Shown: positions 28,549 to 37,150, numbered from the stretch's first letter. The stretch is 64,000 nucleotides of DNA from Chloroflexota bacterium (GCA_020161265.1 JAIUOC010000005.1:186001-250000), one strand, 5' to 3'. A program made the numbers and translations. The notes: generated by a model not told the origin, from the sequence alone.

Positions 28549-30009
28549 ATGAGTATAGCAACCGAGCGAACGTTGTGTCCAATCTGTGGCACCGATAATC
28601 GCAATGATGCCAAATTCTGCCAGCAATGTGGCAATAATATAGTTTTGAATAATCGCTATCGCATCACCCGTGCCATCAAGGAAGGCGGCATGGGCGCGGT
28701 GTATGCTGCCACCGATCAAAGTGGTAAACGCTATGCGCTTAAATCATTGATCGATCGGTTTAACGATAAAGCCGAACGTGACGAGGCAATTGAACGTTTT
28801 AAAGAAGAGGCCTCGATTCTACGTGAATTGCAGCACCCGCAAATTCCCCATGTGTATGGCGATTTTTTGCATGGTGGGCGCTACTACCTCGCGATGGATT
28901 TTGTCGAGGGCGACGATTTAGAAGATTTGCAGCGCCATCAAGCCAACGAACAATTCGATGAACCAACTGTGTTGCACTGGGCTGAGCAAATTGCCAATGT
29001 ACTCGATTATTTGCACGAACGGCGTTTGATCTATCGCGATGTCAAGCCATCTAATATTATGATCGAACGGAAAACTGGTGATGTTAAAGTTGTTGATTTT
29101 GGGATTGCCAAATTATTTCAGCCCAACGAGCGCGGCACATTAATTGGCACACCTGGCTATTCGCCGCCTGAGCAATATCAAGGCCAAGCTACCCCGCAAT
29201 CGGATATTTACGCCTTGGGCGCGACCTTGCATCATTTATTAACCGGCCGCGACCCACGCGATGAAGCGCCGTTTTCCTTTCCACCAGTGCGCCAGCTTGC
29301 GCCCAAGGTTTCGGCGGCCACCGAGCAGGCTATCAGCAAAGCCTTGGAAATGGAAATTAGCAAGCGTTGGAAAAGTGCCGCAGCCTTTCGCGCCGCTTTG
29401 CCCTTGGAATCATTGCGCAAACCTAAGCCTAAGCCCAAGCCTCAACCACAAGCAACGGTGATTCTGGAGCAAAAACCGCAAAAACCAGCCATGGCCGCCA
29501 GCGTTGGCGCGATTCCGCAACCGCAAAAGGCTGCACCAACCACGAGCACCAAGCCCAAACCCAAGCCCAAAAGCCAGCCTTTGCCTGCCAAACCTAAACC
29601 AGCCGCCAAGCCGCAAAAGCGCTTTCGGCCATGGATTCCCCTGCTAACAATTATCATTGTCGGGGTGTTATTGGCGCTCGGCATTCCAGGCATGGATCAA
29701 AAGATTTTGAATTTGTTCAACTCAAGCACTACCACCAGCGTTACGCCAATTCCGCAAGCGGCCACCACCCGCTGGGTTGAGCGCAATATTGTGGTTAGTG
29801 TTGCTGAGGGCACAAGCGATACTGAGATTGCCAATCAATTGAAACAGCAATATCGCCAAGCGATAGTTGCTGAATTTGGCAATACTGCTAAAATCAACGA
29901 GGCATTGCTGACCTTTGTCGGTGGAAATCCCCGCAATATCGGCACTGATGCTAGTGGCATCCGCTACGAAGTAACAATTCGCGCCTCGGTTGCCATTCCT
30001 AAGCCCTAA
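28549..30009 (+). CDS. Membrane-anchored Ser/Thr protein kinase with N-terminal zinc ribbon
   Basis: A Hanks-type kinase of 486 residues. Residues 10-27 form a zinc ribbon (C10, C13, C24, C27). The kinase domain (about 37-290) has glycine loop KEGGMGAVY, ATP-anchoring Lys65, catalytic loop YRDVKPSN with Asp164 (Tyr replaces the usual His of HRD) and DFG Asp183, then GTPGYSPPEQY. A K/P/Q-rich linker (about 293-357) leads to one membrane helix (about 360-381) and an external domain of roughly 100 residues that ends in RYEVTIRASVAIPKP. AAGGA precedes the ATG. It presumably senses something outside through its C-terminal domain. Targets are unknown; a GT4 gene follows after 27 bases. Confidence 0.93.
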   Translation: MSIATERTLCPICGTDNRNDAKFCQQCGNNIVLNNRYRITRAIKEGGMGAVYAATDQSGKRYALKSLIDRFNDKAERDEAIERFKEEASILRELQHPQIPHVYGDFLHGGRYYLAMDFVEGDDLEDLQRHQANEQFDEPTVLHWAEQIANVLDYLHERRLIYRDVKPSNIMIERKTGDVKVVDFGIAKLFQPNERGTLIGTPGYSPPEQYQGQATPQSDIYALGATLHHLLTGRDPRDEAPFSFPPVRQLAPKVSAATEQAISKALEMEISKRWKSAAAFRAALPLESLRKPKPKPKPQPQATVILEQKPQKPAMAASVGAIPQPQKAAPTTSTKPKPKPKSQPLPAKPKPAAKPQKRFRPWIPLLTIIIVGVLLALGIPGMDQKILNLFNSSTTTSVTPIPQAATTRWVERNIVVSVAEGTSDTEIANQLKQQYRQAIVAEFGNTAKINEALLTFVGGNPRNIGTDASGIRYEVTIRASVAIPKP

Positions 30010-30035
30010 TCCGCACGAGGAAGTTGCAGACATTT

Positions 30036-31076
30036 ATGCTAAAGCCACTCTACATTTCGCCGCTCGGCAAGGGCGGCGTTGATATTGGCATTCAAAATAT
30101 CACCCGTTCGATGCAACGAGCTGGCCATCAACCAAGTTTACGCCGTTTATCGCACCTATTTAATTTTGCCCCGATGGCAGCGAAATTAGCACTTGGCCGC
30201 AATTGGTGGCAAGGCCATGATCTGGTTCAGGCACGTTCACGTTGCGCATGGGCCTTACGCGCACCTGGCTTGCCACTCATCACGACGGTGCATCACATCG
30301 TGACTGACCCGCTACTCCAGCCTTATAGCTCACCGCAACAACGTTTGTTTTATCGCTTGGTTGAAAAAACCTACGATGGCTTATCGGTACGTTTGGCTGA
30401 TGAAGTGATTTGTGTCAGCCGTTACACGCAGGAGCAAACCCGCCTGACCTATGGCGATCGCCCAACTACCGTGATTTATGATGGGATTGATACTGAAGCT
30501 TTTACTCCAGCTCCTGAGTTTCAGCGCACCAACGATTTGCCTGAGCATACCGCACCGATTCGTTTGCTGTTTGTTGGCAATCGCACGCGGCGCAAAGGCT
30601 TTGATCTGCTGCCAAAAATTATGGATCAACTGGGGCCGCAATATGTGCTGTATTACACCGAGTCGTTTCAAGGGGTACAGGCAGCGCCGCCGCATCCGCA
30701 GATGGTGCGGATCGGCACGCCCGACCGTGATGGTTTGATTGCGGCCTATCGTTCCTGTGATGTATTGCTGTTTCCGGCGCGAGTTGAAGGCTTTGGGATT
30801 GTTGCAGCCGAGGCAGGAGCTTGTGGCAAGCCTGTCATCACCACCAACGCCTCAGCCTTGCCCGAAGTGGTTAATCATGGCGAAACTGGGCTGCTCTGCG
30901 AATTGGATAATGTCCAAGCCTTTGTTCAAGCCATCCAAGAGTTGGGCGAAGATCCAGCACGGCGTTTGCAGATGGGTCAAGCTGCCCGCGAACGCGTAGC
31001 CAGCAATTTTGGCTACGATGTCTTGGCGCGAGAGCTAGAAGTAGTGTATCGTCGTGCTTTATTTGGCACTGCCTAG
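30036..31076 (+). CDS. Family 4 glycosyltransferase
   Basis: A GT-B fold retaining glycosyltransferase of 346 residues. Seen: SPLGKGGVDIGIQNITRSM near the N terminus, CVSRYTQEQ, VIYDGIDTEAF, phosphate-binding region LLFVGNRTRRKGFDLLPKIM, and the E-x7-E motif ARVEGFGIVAAEAGACGKPV typical of GT4. No membrane helix is evident, so it acts at the cytoplasmic face on a lipid or protein-linked acceptor. Donor and acceptor cannot be read from sequence. Start ATG 30036 has GAGGAAG upstream. It ends before a strong terminator and is probably co-transcribed with the kinase gene. Confidence 0.9.
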   Translation: MLKPLYISPLGKGGVDIGIQNITRSMQRAGHQPSLRRLSHLFNFAPMAAKLALGRNWWQGHDLVQARSRCAWALRAPGLPLITTVHHIVTDPLLQPYSSPQQRLFYRLVEKTYDGLSVRLADEVICVSRYTQEQTRLTYGDRPTTVIYDGIDTEAFTPAPEFQRTNDLPEHTAPIRLLFVGNRTRRKGFDLLPKIMDQLGPQYVLYYTESFQGVQAAPPHPQMVRIGTPDRDGLIAAYRSCDVLLFPARVEGFGIVAAEAGACGKPVITTNASALPEVVNHGETGLLCELDNVQAFVQAIQELGEDPARRLQMGQAARERVASNFGYDVLARELEVVYRRALFGTA

Positions 31077-31095
31077 AAACTAGCTATTGCGTAAT

Positions 31096-31128
31096 AAAAA
31101 AGCAGTAGTTTGATACTACTGCTTTTTT
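31096..31128. terminator. Bidirectional rho-independent terminator
   Basis: Stem AGCAGTAGT-type (GC core 31102-31109 with 31115-31122), flanked by six A on the left and six T on the right, so it works on both strands. It separates the GT4 gene from the convergent small membrane protein genes. Confidence 0.92.
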
Positions 31129-31150
31129 GTTTAATTTAATGTTGCTAATT

Positions 31151-31564
31151 TTACTTGTTTGGGGCAAACCATGCACGAGTTTTATCACGCGATAAATACC
31201 AAATAATCGCCATACTAATTATTATCGAAATAGTTTGTGCTAGTTCTGGTTGATAATCAAAGAGGAATCGTAAAATCCAATATAAAACCACAATAATTGA
31301 TTCCAAGATAACTACAAGCTTCCTGATTTTTTCACGAAACCCAAATATACCTTGGACGATTTTGATATGAAAAAATGTAAAAGCTCCATAAAACAGTACC
31401 ATAAAGCCATATGGCAGCAAATAGCCTGGCGGCAGGTCAAGAAATCTCAGCGCAAAAATCAACATCATACCGCCTGTAAAGGTAGCTCGTGCTGCAAAAA
31501 GAAAGCCAATCAAAAGAATTCCCAATGGTTTTTTGCCATATTTTACTTGCTGAATCTGTTGCAT
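31151..31564 (-). CDS. Small four-helix membrane protein, tandem family member 4
   Basis: An uncharacterised 137-residue integral membrane protein with about four hydrophobic helices. It shares the pattern GIFGFREKIRKLVVILES...AIIWYLSRDKTRAWF with the protein at 32100 (GIFKQRERVRRLGVFIEC...VIIWYLRRTETLDYF), so the two are clear paralogues. GAGGAA precedes the ATG. It is the last of four same-strand genes with this architecture. No catalytic motif is visible. A role as a membrane-embedded accessory or sensor is only a guess. Confidence 0.8.
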   Translation of the reverse strand: MQQIQQVKYGKKPLGILLIGFLFAARATFTGGMMLIFALRFLDLPPGYLLPYGFMVLFYGAFTFFHIKIVQGIFGFREKIRKLVVILESIIVVLYWILRFLFDYQPELAQTISIIISMAIIWYLSRDKTRAWFAPNK

Positions 31565-31602
31565 ACCTACTATTCCTCGTTGTTTTTATCAATATTCAAG
31601 TG

Positions 31603-32070
31603 CTAATTTATTTCGGGCTGAAACACATCGATTATTTCCGGTTGCTGCAAATAATGAATAATCAGATAACTTATTGCTATCACCGCAGCCTCAATCCAAA
31701 AATACCAATTGGATTGAGCCAGACTGAACCCAGCCAACCCAATCACTGTCCAATCCCACCAAATTGTGGCATTTCGTGCGAAAGGGTATTTTTTGAGTAG
31801 GCCTATGCCGAGCAAGCTATGAATTGTGATGGCAACGCCGATCGCTCCGATAAACACCAACGCCAACCAATGGCGAGTTTGAATCCAATGTTGCAGTAAA
31901 TCTACGCCCGTACTACCCCCACTTAGCGGGTCAACTACACCTGATCCTTGTTGTAAGGCCCAAAATAGGGCATAGCCACCAAAGAGTGCAGTGACAAATT
32001 GGTAGCCAGCAATCAGTTTGATTGGTAAGGGAGTTGGCTTTAATGATGGGACAAAATAGCCTCGTAGCAT
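31603..32070 (-). CDS. Small four-helix membrane protein, tandem family member 3
   Basis: 155 residues from ATG 32070, which has GAGGAG at good spacing; the GTG three codons earlier is less likely. The architecture matches its neighbours: a short N-terminal tail with P-L-x-L-K-L-like entry (PLPIKLIAGYQF), four hydrophobic stretches, a central basic loop (LLKKYPFARN) and a C-terminal helix followed by IIHYLQQPEIIDVF, which corresponds to the IIWYLRR-type end of the paralogues. It is the most diverged of the set. Function unknown. Confidence 0.78.
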   Translation of the reverse strand: MLRGYFVPSLKPTPLPIKLIAGYQFVTALFGGYALFWALQQGSGVVDPLSGGSTGVDLLQHWIQTRHWLALVFIGAIGVAITIHSLLGIGLLKKYPFARNATIWWDWTVIGLAGFSLAQSNWYFWIEAAVIAISYLIIHYLQQPEIIDVFQPEIN

Positions 32071-32099
32071 GATTCTCACTCCTCTAGTTTGTAGTGCGA

Positions 32100-32507
32100 T
32101 TAGGCTCCATAGAAATAATCTAAGGTTTCAGTTCGGCGTAAATACCAAATGATGACAATACTGAGGCCAGCCGAAAACCAATCCGATGCTTCAAAATCAC
32201 CTGTCAGCAGAGCAAAGGCTGAAAACGCCAACGACACACATTCAATAAAAACACCAAGTCGGCGCACTCGCTCGCGTTGCTTGAAAATGCCCCATGTAAT
32301 GATTGCGTATAAGATCGTCATGCCAGCATAGAGCAACAATTGTAGTAAGGGAATGAAGAAGTCTGATCCAAACCATGTCTGCAACCTTGAGCCTAATAAA
32401 ACCGTTAGAACTGCTAGCAACAGTGAGCCTAAGCCATATCGCACGCCAACGAGCTTCAGCCCAAGCGGGGCAGGCAATTTGGTTTGATTTGTGGGAACGC
32501 TATACAT
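32100..32507 (-). CDS. Small four-helix membrane protein, tandem family member 2
   Basis: 135 residues, integral membrane. Opens with PAPLGLKLVGVRYGLGSLLL, which matches SPTSLGLKLIGWRYYLSAAT of the next upstream gene, so these two are the closest pair. The basic loop GIFKQRERVRRLGVFIE and the terminal VIIWYLRRTETLDYFYG define the family. GGAGAG precedes the ATG. About 30 bases separate it from member 3. Function unknown. Confidence 0.8.
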   Translation of the reverse strand: MYSVPTNQTKLPAPLGLKLVGVRYGLGSLLLAVLTVLLGSRLQTWFGSDFFIPLLQLLLYAGMTILYAIITWGIFKQRERVRRLGVFIECVSLAFSAFALLTGDFEASDWFSAGLSIVIIWYLRRTETLDYFYGA

Positions 32508-32556
32508 ACTCTCTCCAATTCAGATTAATATTCTCAGGTTGATACGCACAATCTGC

Positions 32557-32931
32557 TTAATGGTTGCACAACGCTACAAGCTTTTGGCGGGTGAGATACC
32601 ACAGGCAAACCCAACTTACGACCTAATCGATCAGCCCAAACCACGATATGTTCCATAACCAACCAATGATCCGTCGGGTTTCGAGTATTACCGCAGTTCG
32701 GTGAGCTTCGGATTTGCGCTTGATCAGGCCATTGCCAACCCAAGCCAGCAGCCAAGCAATCGCGCCAAACAAGCCACTCATAAACAGCCATAGCCCTAAA
32801 TCAAAGGCAGCACTATTCTTGATGAGCGGGTAGACGGTTGTTGCCGCGCTGAGGTAATAGCGCCAACCAATTAACTTAAGTCCTAAAGAGGTTGGGCTAA
32901 AAAGTGACGCTGAATGATCACGTTGCATCAT
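32557..32931 (-). pseudogene. Tandem family member 1, interrupted by an in-frame TAG
   Basis: From ATG 32931 (GAGAGGA upstream) the frame runs 102 codons to a TAG at 32623-32625. Directly after the TAG, in the same frame, 21 more codons read VVSWVCLWYLTRQK and on to a TAA at 32557. That stretch aligns with the C-terminal helix and WYLRR end of the paralogue at 32100. The simplest reading is a single nonsense change in a gene otherwise like its neighbours (ancestral length about 124). It may still make a shortened protein lacking the last helix. Readthrough is less likely. Confidence 0.72.
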
Positions 32932-33010
32932 GATTGTCCTCTCTCGTAGCATAATTCGCAATTCAATACGCCGCCGATCGGCATGTTGTTGGCCAATCGG
33001 CGGCTTTCGT

Positions 33011-33991
33011 TTAAGCAATCGGGCGTAAATAGTGCACGCTGAACAGGTTTTGGGGGTCTGTCCAAACCTCGGCTACCGCAAGTTGGGCTTGGGCTGCCAA
33101 CGCGGCAAATTCTTGCAGATGATATTTGTAAGAGCATTCAGTCCAAATTGGCTCGCCACGGCGAAAATCAATTTGCTGATCGCCAATCCACACTGTTTGA
33201 TCGTGCAAACTGACCAAGTGCATTTCAATTCGGCCTTGAATTGGGTTGTAGCAGGCATAATGGCGAAAGTTGGCTAGCGCGAAGTTGGCATCAAGCTCAC
33301 GATTAATTCGCGCCAGTAGATTGAGATTAAATGCCGCAGTCACTCCAGCCGCATCATTGTAGGCCGCATGCAACAGGCTCGGATCTTTTTTAAGATCAAC
33401 GCCAAGCAGCACGCCACCATCAGGCAAGCATAGTTCACGCATCATCTTTAAAAAGCTCAAGGCTTCGTCGGGGTGAAAATTGCCGATTGTTGAGCCTGGG
33501 TAAAACACCACCGTGCGACCAACTGGGCGTTGAGCCTGGGGCAAACTCAATGGCTGGGTATAATCGGCACACATGGGCAAAATTTCGATTGCTGGATAGC
33601 GCTCGGCTAAATCTTGGCTGGCGGCGAGCAAATGTTCGCGCGAAATATCAATTGGCAGATAGGCCGCTGGCGCTTCAAGTTGATCGAGCAGCAAACGGGT
33701 TTTGCGGCTGGCTCCGCTGCCATATTCAACCAAACGCACATCAGGCCCAACCCAGTGGCGAATTGCGGGCATGGCTTGCTGCAAAATTGCTAGTTCAGTA
33801 CGGGTTGGGTAATATTCGACTAGTTCGCAAATGGCATCGAAAATCTGCGAACCTTCTGCATCGTAGAAAAATTTACAAGGCAAGGTTTTGATTGGTTGAC
33901 GCAAGCCCTCAAGCACTTCGCTGCGAAAGCAGGCTACAGTGGGGGCGGCATCAAGCAAACGTACTTTGGCTACTTGTTGGGTTTCGCTCAT
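33011..33991 (-). CDS. egtD: L-histidine N-alpha-methyltransferase EgtD
   Basis: Trimethylates histidine to hercynine with S-adenosylmethionine, the first step of ergothioneine synthesis. 326 residues, normal length. Seen: LPCKFFYDAEGSQIFDAICE, EYYPTRTELAIL, LVEYGSGASRKTRLLL (SAM loop), YLPIDISREHL, VVFYPGSTIGNFHPDEA and a C-terminal EIHLVS/YKYHLQEF-like end of the DUF2260 family. Its ATG overlaps the egtB stop as ATGA, so the two are translationally coupled and should be made in a fixed ratio. Confidence 0.96.
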   Translation of the reverse strand: MSETQQVAKVRLLDAAPTVACFRSEVLEGLRQPIKTLPCKFFYDAEGSQIFDAICELVEYYPTRTELAILQQAMPAIRHWVGPDVRLVEYGSGASRKTRLLLDQLEAPAAYLPIDISREHLLAASQDLAERYPAIEILPMCADYTQPLSLPQAQRPVGRTVVFYPGSTIGNFHPDEALSFLKMMRELCLPDGGVLLGVDLKKDPSLLHAAYNDAAGVTAAFNLNLLARINRELDANFALANFRHYACYNPIQGRIEMHLVSLHDQTVWIGDQQIDFRRGEPIWTECSYKYHLQEFAALAAQAQLAVAEVWTDPQNLFSVHYLRPIA

Positions 33992-35280
33992 GCTTCACCA
34001 TCTGCTGCCAAGCGCAAACCACTAAATTGCCAACGAGCATCGGGCGGAAAGAAATTGCGATAGGTCAGGCGGGCATGGGAGCGCGAGGTGGCACATGAAG
34101 CGCCGCGTAACACATATTGCCCCGACATAAATTTGCCATTGTACTCACCCAGTGCACCTGCTGCTGGCTGAAACCTAGGATATGGCGAGTAGGCACTTTG
34201 AGTCCATTGCCAAACTTCGCCAAACATTTGTTGAGGTAAATTGCTGCTATCAAGATTGAGTGCTGCTGGATGATAGCGGCCTGCATCAGCGTATGATCCA
34301 TCGAGCGCTACGGTTTGGGCTGCCAACTCCCATTCGGCTTCGGTTGGCAAGCGCTTGCCCGCCCAACGAGCAAAAGCATCAGCCTCGTAATAGCTGAGAT
34401 GACAAACTGGCTCGGCTAGATCAAGCGGACGCAAACCCCCAAGCGTCATCTGCTGCCATACCCCATCGAGTTGCTCCCAATACATCGGCGCAGTCCAGCC
34501 AGCATCTTCGCGGGTGTACCAGCCTGATGAGAGCCACAAATCTTGGCGGGCATAGCCAGCATCTTCGATAAAGGCCAAATATTCGCCGTTGGTGACAAGC
34601 CGTGAGGCCAATTTAAAATTGTGTACAAATTGGCGATGGCGTGGCGATTCATTATCGAAAGCAAAACTTTGACCCTCGTAACCAAGCCAAATAATGCCTT
34701 CGGGATAGCTGAGCCAATGCAATGGCGCGGCAGGCTGGTGGTTGCTTAGGGCAAATTCACGGTAGGCTGGGCGCAAGGGGTTTTCGGAAAAAACATGCTT
34801 GAGGTCAGTCAACATTAATTCTTGATGCTGCTGCTCGTGATGAATCCCCAAATCGAGAATTGGCTCCCAACGGGCAAAGGTTTCGGCATCCATCGCAATC
34901 AACAAGGCCAACATCTGCTGATCAACATAGGCACGGTAGCGGTAGGTTTCCTCGACGGTTGGCCGCGAAATCAAACCGCGTTTGGGGCGACAATGGCGTT
35001 TGCCGAGCGTTACATAATATGAATTAAAGAGGTAGGCATATTGGGGATGCAATGTTTGGTAGTTAGGCACGGCTTGGGTCAGTACAAACGTTTCAAAAAA
35101 CCAACTGGTATGGGCGAGATGCCACTTGGTTGGGCTAATATCGGGCATCGACTGAATCACATAATCTTCGGTTACAAGCGGCTCACAAAGATACTCCGAG
35201 AATTGGCGCACTGCCTGATAGTGTTCAATCAAACGAGCTTGGCGGGCTTGCACAGGCATCGCTGAAAGCGACGAATCCAT
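33988..35280 (-). CDS. egtB: Ergothioneine biosynthesis sulfoxide synthase EgtB
   Basis: An iron-dependent enzyme that joins hercynine to a thiol (gamma-glutamylcysteine or cysteine) using oxygen. N-terminal DinB-like helical domain with iron-ligand motifs HLAHTSWFFE and GIHHEQQHQELMLTD, then a formylglycine-generating-enzyme-like lectin fold (EGIIWLGYEG, NFKLASRLVTNGEYLAFI, RLPTEAEWE, GEVWQWTQSAY, RGASCATSRSHARLTYRNFF). About 430 residues. ATG 35280 has GGAG at good spacing; earlier in-frame ATGs at 35292 and 35301 are possible. egtC and egtE are absent nearby, as in many non-actinobacteria. Which thiol it uses cannot be settled from sequence. Confidence 0.95.
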   Translation of the reverse strand: MDSSLSAMPVQARQARLIEHYQAVRQFSEYLCEPLVTEDYVIQSMPDISPTKWHLAHTSWFFETFVLTQAVPNYQTLHPQYAYLFNSYYVTLGKRHCRPKRGLISRPTVEETYRYRAYVDQQMLALLIAMDAETFARWEPILDLGIHHEQQHQELMLTDLKHVFSENPLRPAYREFALSNHQPAAPLHWLSYPEGIIWLGYEGQSFAFDNESPRHRQFVHNFKLASRLVTNGEYLAFIEDAGYARQDLWLSSGWYTREDAGWTAPMYWEQLDGVWQQMTLGGLRPLDLAEPVCHLSYYEADAFARWAGKRLPTEAEWELAAQTVALDGSYADAGRYHPAALNLDSSNLPQQMFGEVWQWTQSAYSPYPRFQPAAGALGEYNGKFMSGQYVLRGASCATSRSHARLTYRNFFPPDARWQFSGLRLAADGEA

Positions 35281-35500
35281 CAGTGTCTCCATCGACTGCA
35301 TCCTTTGCTATTGCCCCGAAGTACACACTCAAGGGCGGCGGGTGACGAACAGAGGTCAGTTGGTCGGTAACCAACGTGAGGCAACTCTTGGTGTCGCGAC
35401 GCGATAAAAGGTGGGATGAGTGCCAAATAAACGGCGTTGTCATAGCAGCCGGCAATGCCATGACAAATGGACGAAGGCAGTGTAGCATAACCCAAGTCGC
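35281..35500 (-). promoter_or_regulatory. Structured 5' region upstream of egtB
   Basis: The roughly 200 bases before egtB hold several inverted repeats: TTGTCAT with ATGACAA (about 35435-35466), GTTGGT with ACCAAC (35359-35364/35370-35375), and CACTCA with TGAGTG-type arms enclosing the latter. A weak promoter-like pair (TTGCTA...TATGCT) lies near 35490. This may be a regulated leader. It does not match the SAM riboswitch cores I know. Confidence 0.35.
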
Positions 35501-35554
35501 TTGAACATAGCAAAATCCGCAAATTTGTTCAAGCATTCTTTAAGGAGTTTTTCG

Positions 35555-35767
35555 ATGCAGTATGAACTTGTTGTGCGCGTTGAGGCTGGGCAATATCGCG
35601 CAATCTGCCCGCAAATTGCTGGGGTGGTAGGCTATGGAGCCAGCCCTGGAGCTGCTTTGGATGCTGCGTTGGCCGCCTTACAAAATTATTGCATTCAGCA
35701 TGGCTTGCCCGTGCCACAATTGGAAGTAACACGGGCAAGCCTTAAAACCAGCGGTGGGCGAGCTTAG
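35555..35767 (+). CDS. HicB-like small protein (orphan)
   Basis: 70 residues with the pattern of the HicB/UPF0150 fold: YELVVRVEAGQYRAICPQIAGVVGYGASPGAALDAALAALQNYC. It has AAGGAG before ATG 35555. HicB proteins are usually antitoxins to a HicA mRNA interferase, but no hicA-sized gene with the dsRBD-like fold is next to it, and it has no added DNA-binding domain. It is most likely a stand-alone member. Its stop overlaps the convergent yccF-like stop by two bases. Confidence 0.72.
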   Translation: MQYELVVRVEAGQYRAICPQIAGVVGYGASPGAALDAALAALQNYCIQHGLPVPQLEVTRASLKTSGGRA

Positions 35768-36204
35768 CCTAAAGTCGTAATCGCTGGTACGCGGTTGAAC
35801 ATCCAAAATGATAACGGTAAGCCTAAGCCAAAACTAAACCCAGCGATTGCCCATGCGGTTGCCAGCCAAATGCCGCTAAACCACCAACCAATGAGGATAA
35901 AGTAGATCGCCCGAATGATGAATGATTGTTGAGGGCGACTGTGGCCAACGACCACCTGTCCATTTGAGAGCACCACCATTTGGGCATTGGCGGGATTTGG
36001 GCGTAAAGTCATCATTTGCGGCAGCCGATTGAGCAACATCAGGCCAAGTGGCAAGCCAATAATGCTGACAATTAACAACCATGCCAAGCCTGTGACCACT
36101 GCTCCTAACCACAAGCCGACAAAAATAAACCACAAGCCACGAATCAAGCAGCCAGGCCCAGCATTGCCATTGTTGATGATCACGGTTGGCGGTGGATAAC
36201 TCAT
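35764..36204 (-). CDS. YccF-domain membrane protein
   Basis: 146 residues with two YccF-like halves, each made of a paired helix hairpin ending in a G-x-P-x-G-x-x-x-x-N-R-x-P motif (IGLPLGLMLLNRLPQMMTLRP and the second copy GLPLSFWMFNRVPAITTLG). It is an inner membrane protein of unknown function. The short N terminus (YPPPTVIINNGNAGPG) is proline/glycine rich. The gene is convergent with, and abuts, the HicB-like gene. Confidence 0.85.
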   Translation of the reverse strand: MSYPPPTVIINNGNAGPGCLIRGLWFIFVGLWLGAVVTGLAWLLIVSIIGLPLGLMLLNRLPQMMTLRPNPANAQMVVLSNGQVVVGHSRPQQSFIIRAIYFILIGWWFSGIWLATAWAIAGFSFGLGLPLSFWMFNRVPAITTLG

Positions 36205-36462
36205 TGGATTCCCTTTCTAACTCTAGATGCTTGGGCTTAGCATACTCTATGCAATGTTCACAAATGTGGGCTATGTACTTGAACTAGATCAGATTTTGAT
36301 TAATTATTGATGAGTTTTAGAAATTGTTCATGATTTGTCGATAGTTTGTACATCCATCAAAAGCTCACTCGCGTAAAACAAGACAATAGCGCTATAACGA
36401 GTTGAGATAGGTCAGGGTTAACCAGTTTCGCTGAAGATTGTTGTTTTTTGGAGGATTCTAAA

Positions 36463-37137
36463 ATGGTACGACGTTTGATGTTGATGACATTGGCTTTGTT
36501 AGCAGTTGTCGGGTTAAGCACACCACAGGCAAGCAAAGCCGCCACGATGAATTATGTTCGAGTTATGCACGCCTCACCCGATGCTCCAGCAGTCGATATT
36601 TTTGTCGATGGCAAAGCCGTGTTAACCAGCGTGCCATTCTTTGCGCTGAGCGGCCAATTAGCCTTACCAGATGGCACCTATACAATTGATATTGCTCCAG
36701 CTGGCGCAGGTGTCGCAGCATCAGTCTTTGAAACCAAATTAACGCTTGAAGGTGGCTATACTGGCACGGTTGCCGCAGTTGGCAGCTTGGGTTTAGGTAA
36801 TTTTGATGTCAAATTGTATGAAGATAATTACTCGATGACTGGCGCTGGGATGAGCCGCGTGCGGGTTATTCACGGCTCACCCGATGCACCAGCCGTCGAT
36901 ATCAAAATTGCTGGCACGCAAAATGTTGTAGTCAAAGGGGCTAAATTCGGCGATGCAGCAACTTTAGAAGTTCCAGCAGGGAGCTATAGCTTTGATATCA
37001 GCCCAGCTGGTAGCTCAACCGTGTTGTTTACCACGCCAGCCCTACGCTTCGAATCAGGTTGGGGCTATAGCTTGGTCGCTAGCGGTTTCGCCAGCAAGAA
37101 TTTCTGGGTTCAATCACGCGTCGATATGGTGAAATAA
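36463..37137 (+). CDS. Secreted protein with two DUF4397 domains
   Basis: 224 residues from ATG 36463, which has GGAGG upstream. A signal peptide (RRLMLMTLALLAVVGLSTPQASKA) is followed by two tandem repeats of the DUF4397 type, each opening with V-R-V-x-H-x-S-P-D-A-P-A-V-D-I (at about residues 32 and 125 of the preprotein). There is no anchor, so it is probably released or wall-associated. The function of the domain is not known; it is common in secreted proteins of gliding and soil bacteria. The gene is alone and has its own terminator. Confidence 0.88.
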   Translation: MVRRLMLMTLALLAVVGLSTPQASKAATMNYVRVMHASPDAPAVDIFVDGKAVLTSVPFFALSGQLALPDGTYTIDIAPAGAGVAASVFETKLTLEGGYTGTVAAVGSLGLGNFDVKLYEDNYSMTGAGMSRVRVIHGSPDAPAVDIKIAGTQNVVVKGAKFGDAATLEVPAGSYSFDISPAGSSTVLFTTPALRFESGWGYSLVASGFASKNFWVQSRVDMVK

Positions 37138-37150
37138 ACTGAATTGATTG

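Noticed and set aside
32534-32791. An 85-codon frame downstream of the broken membrane-protein gene as a separate gene or frameshift remnant
   Set aside because: The paralogue's C terminus continues in the original frame after the TAG, so a frameshift is not needed and this frame is only a shadow.
35281-35500. A SAM riboswitch in front of egtB
   Set aside because: Stems are present, but the conserved cores of the SAM classes I know are not.
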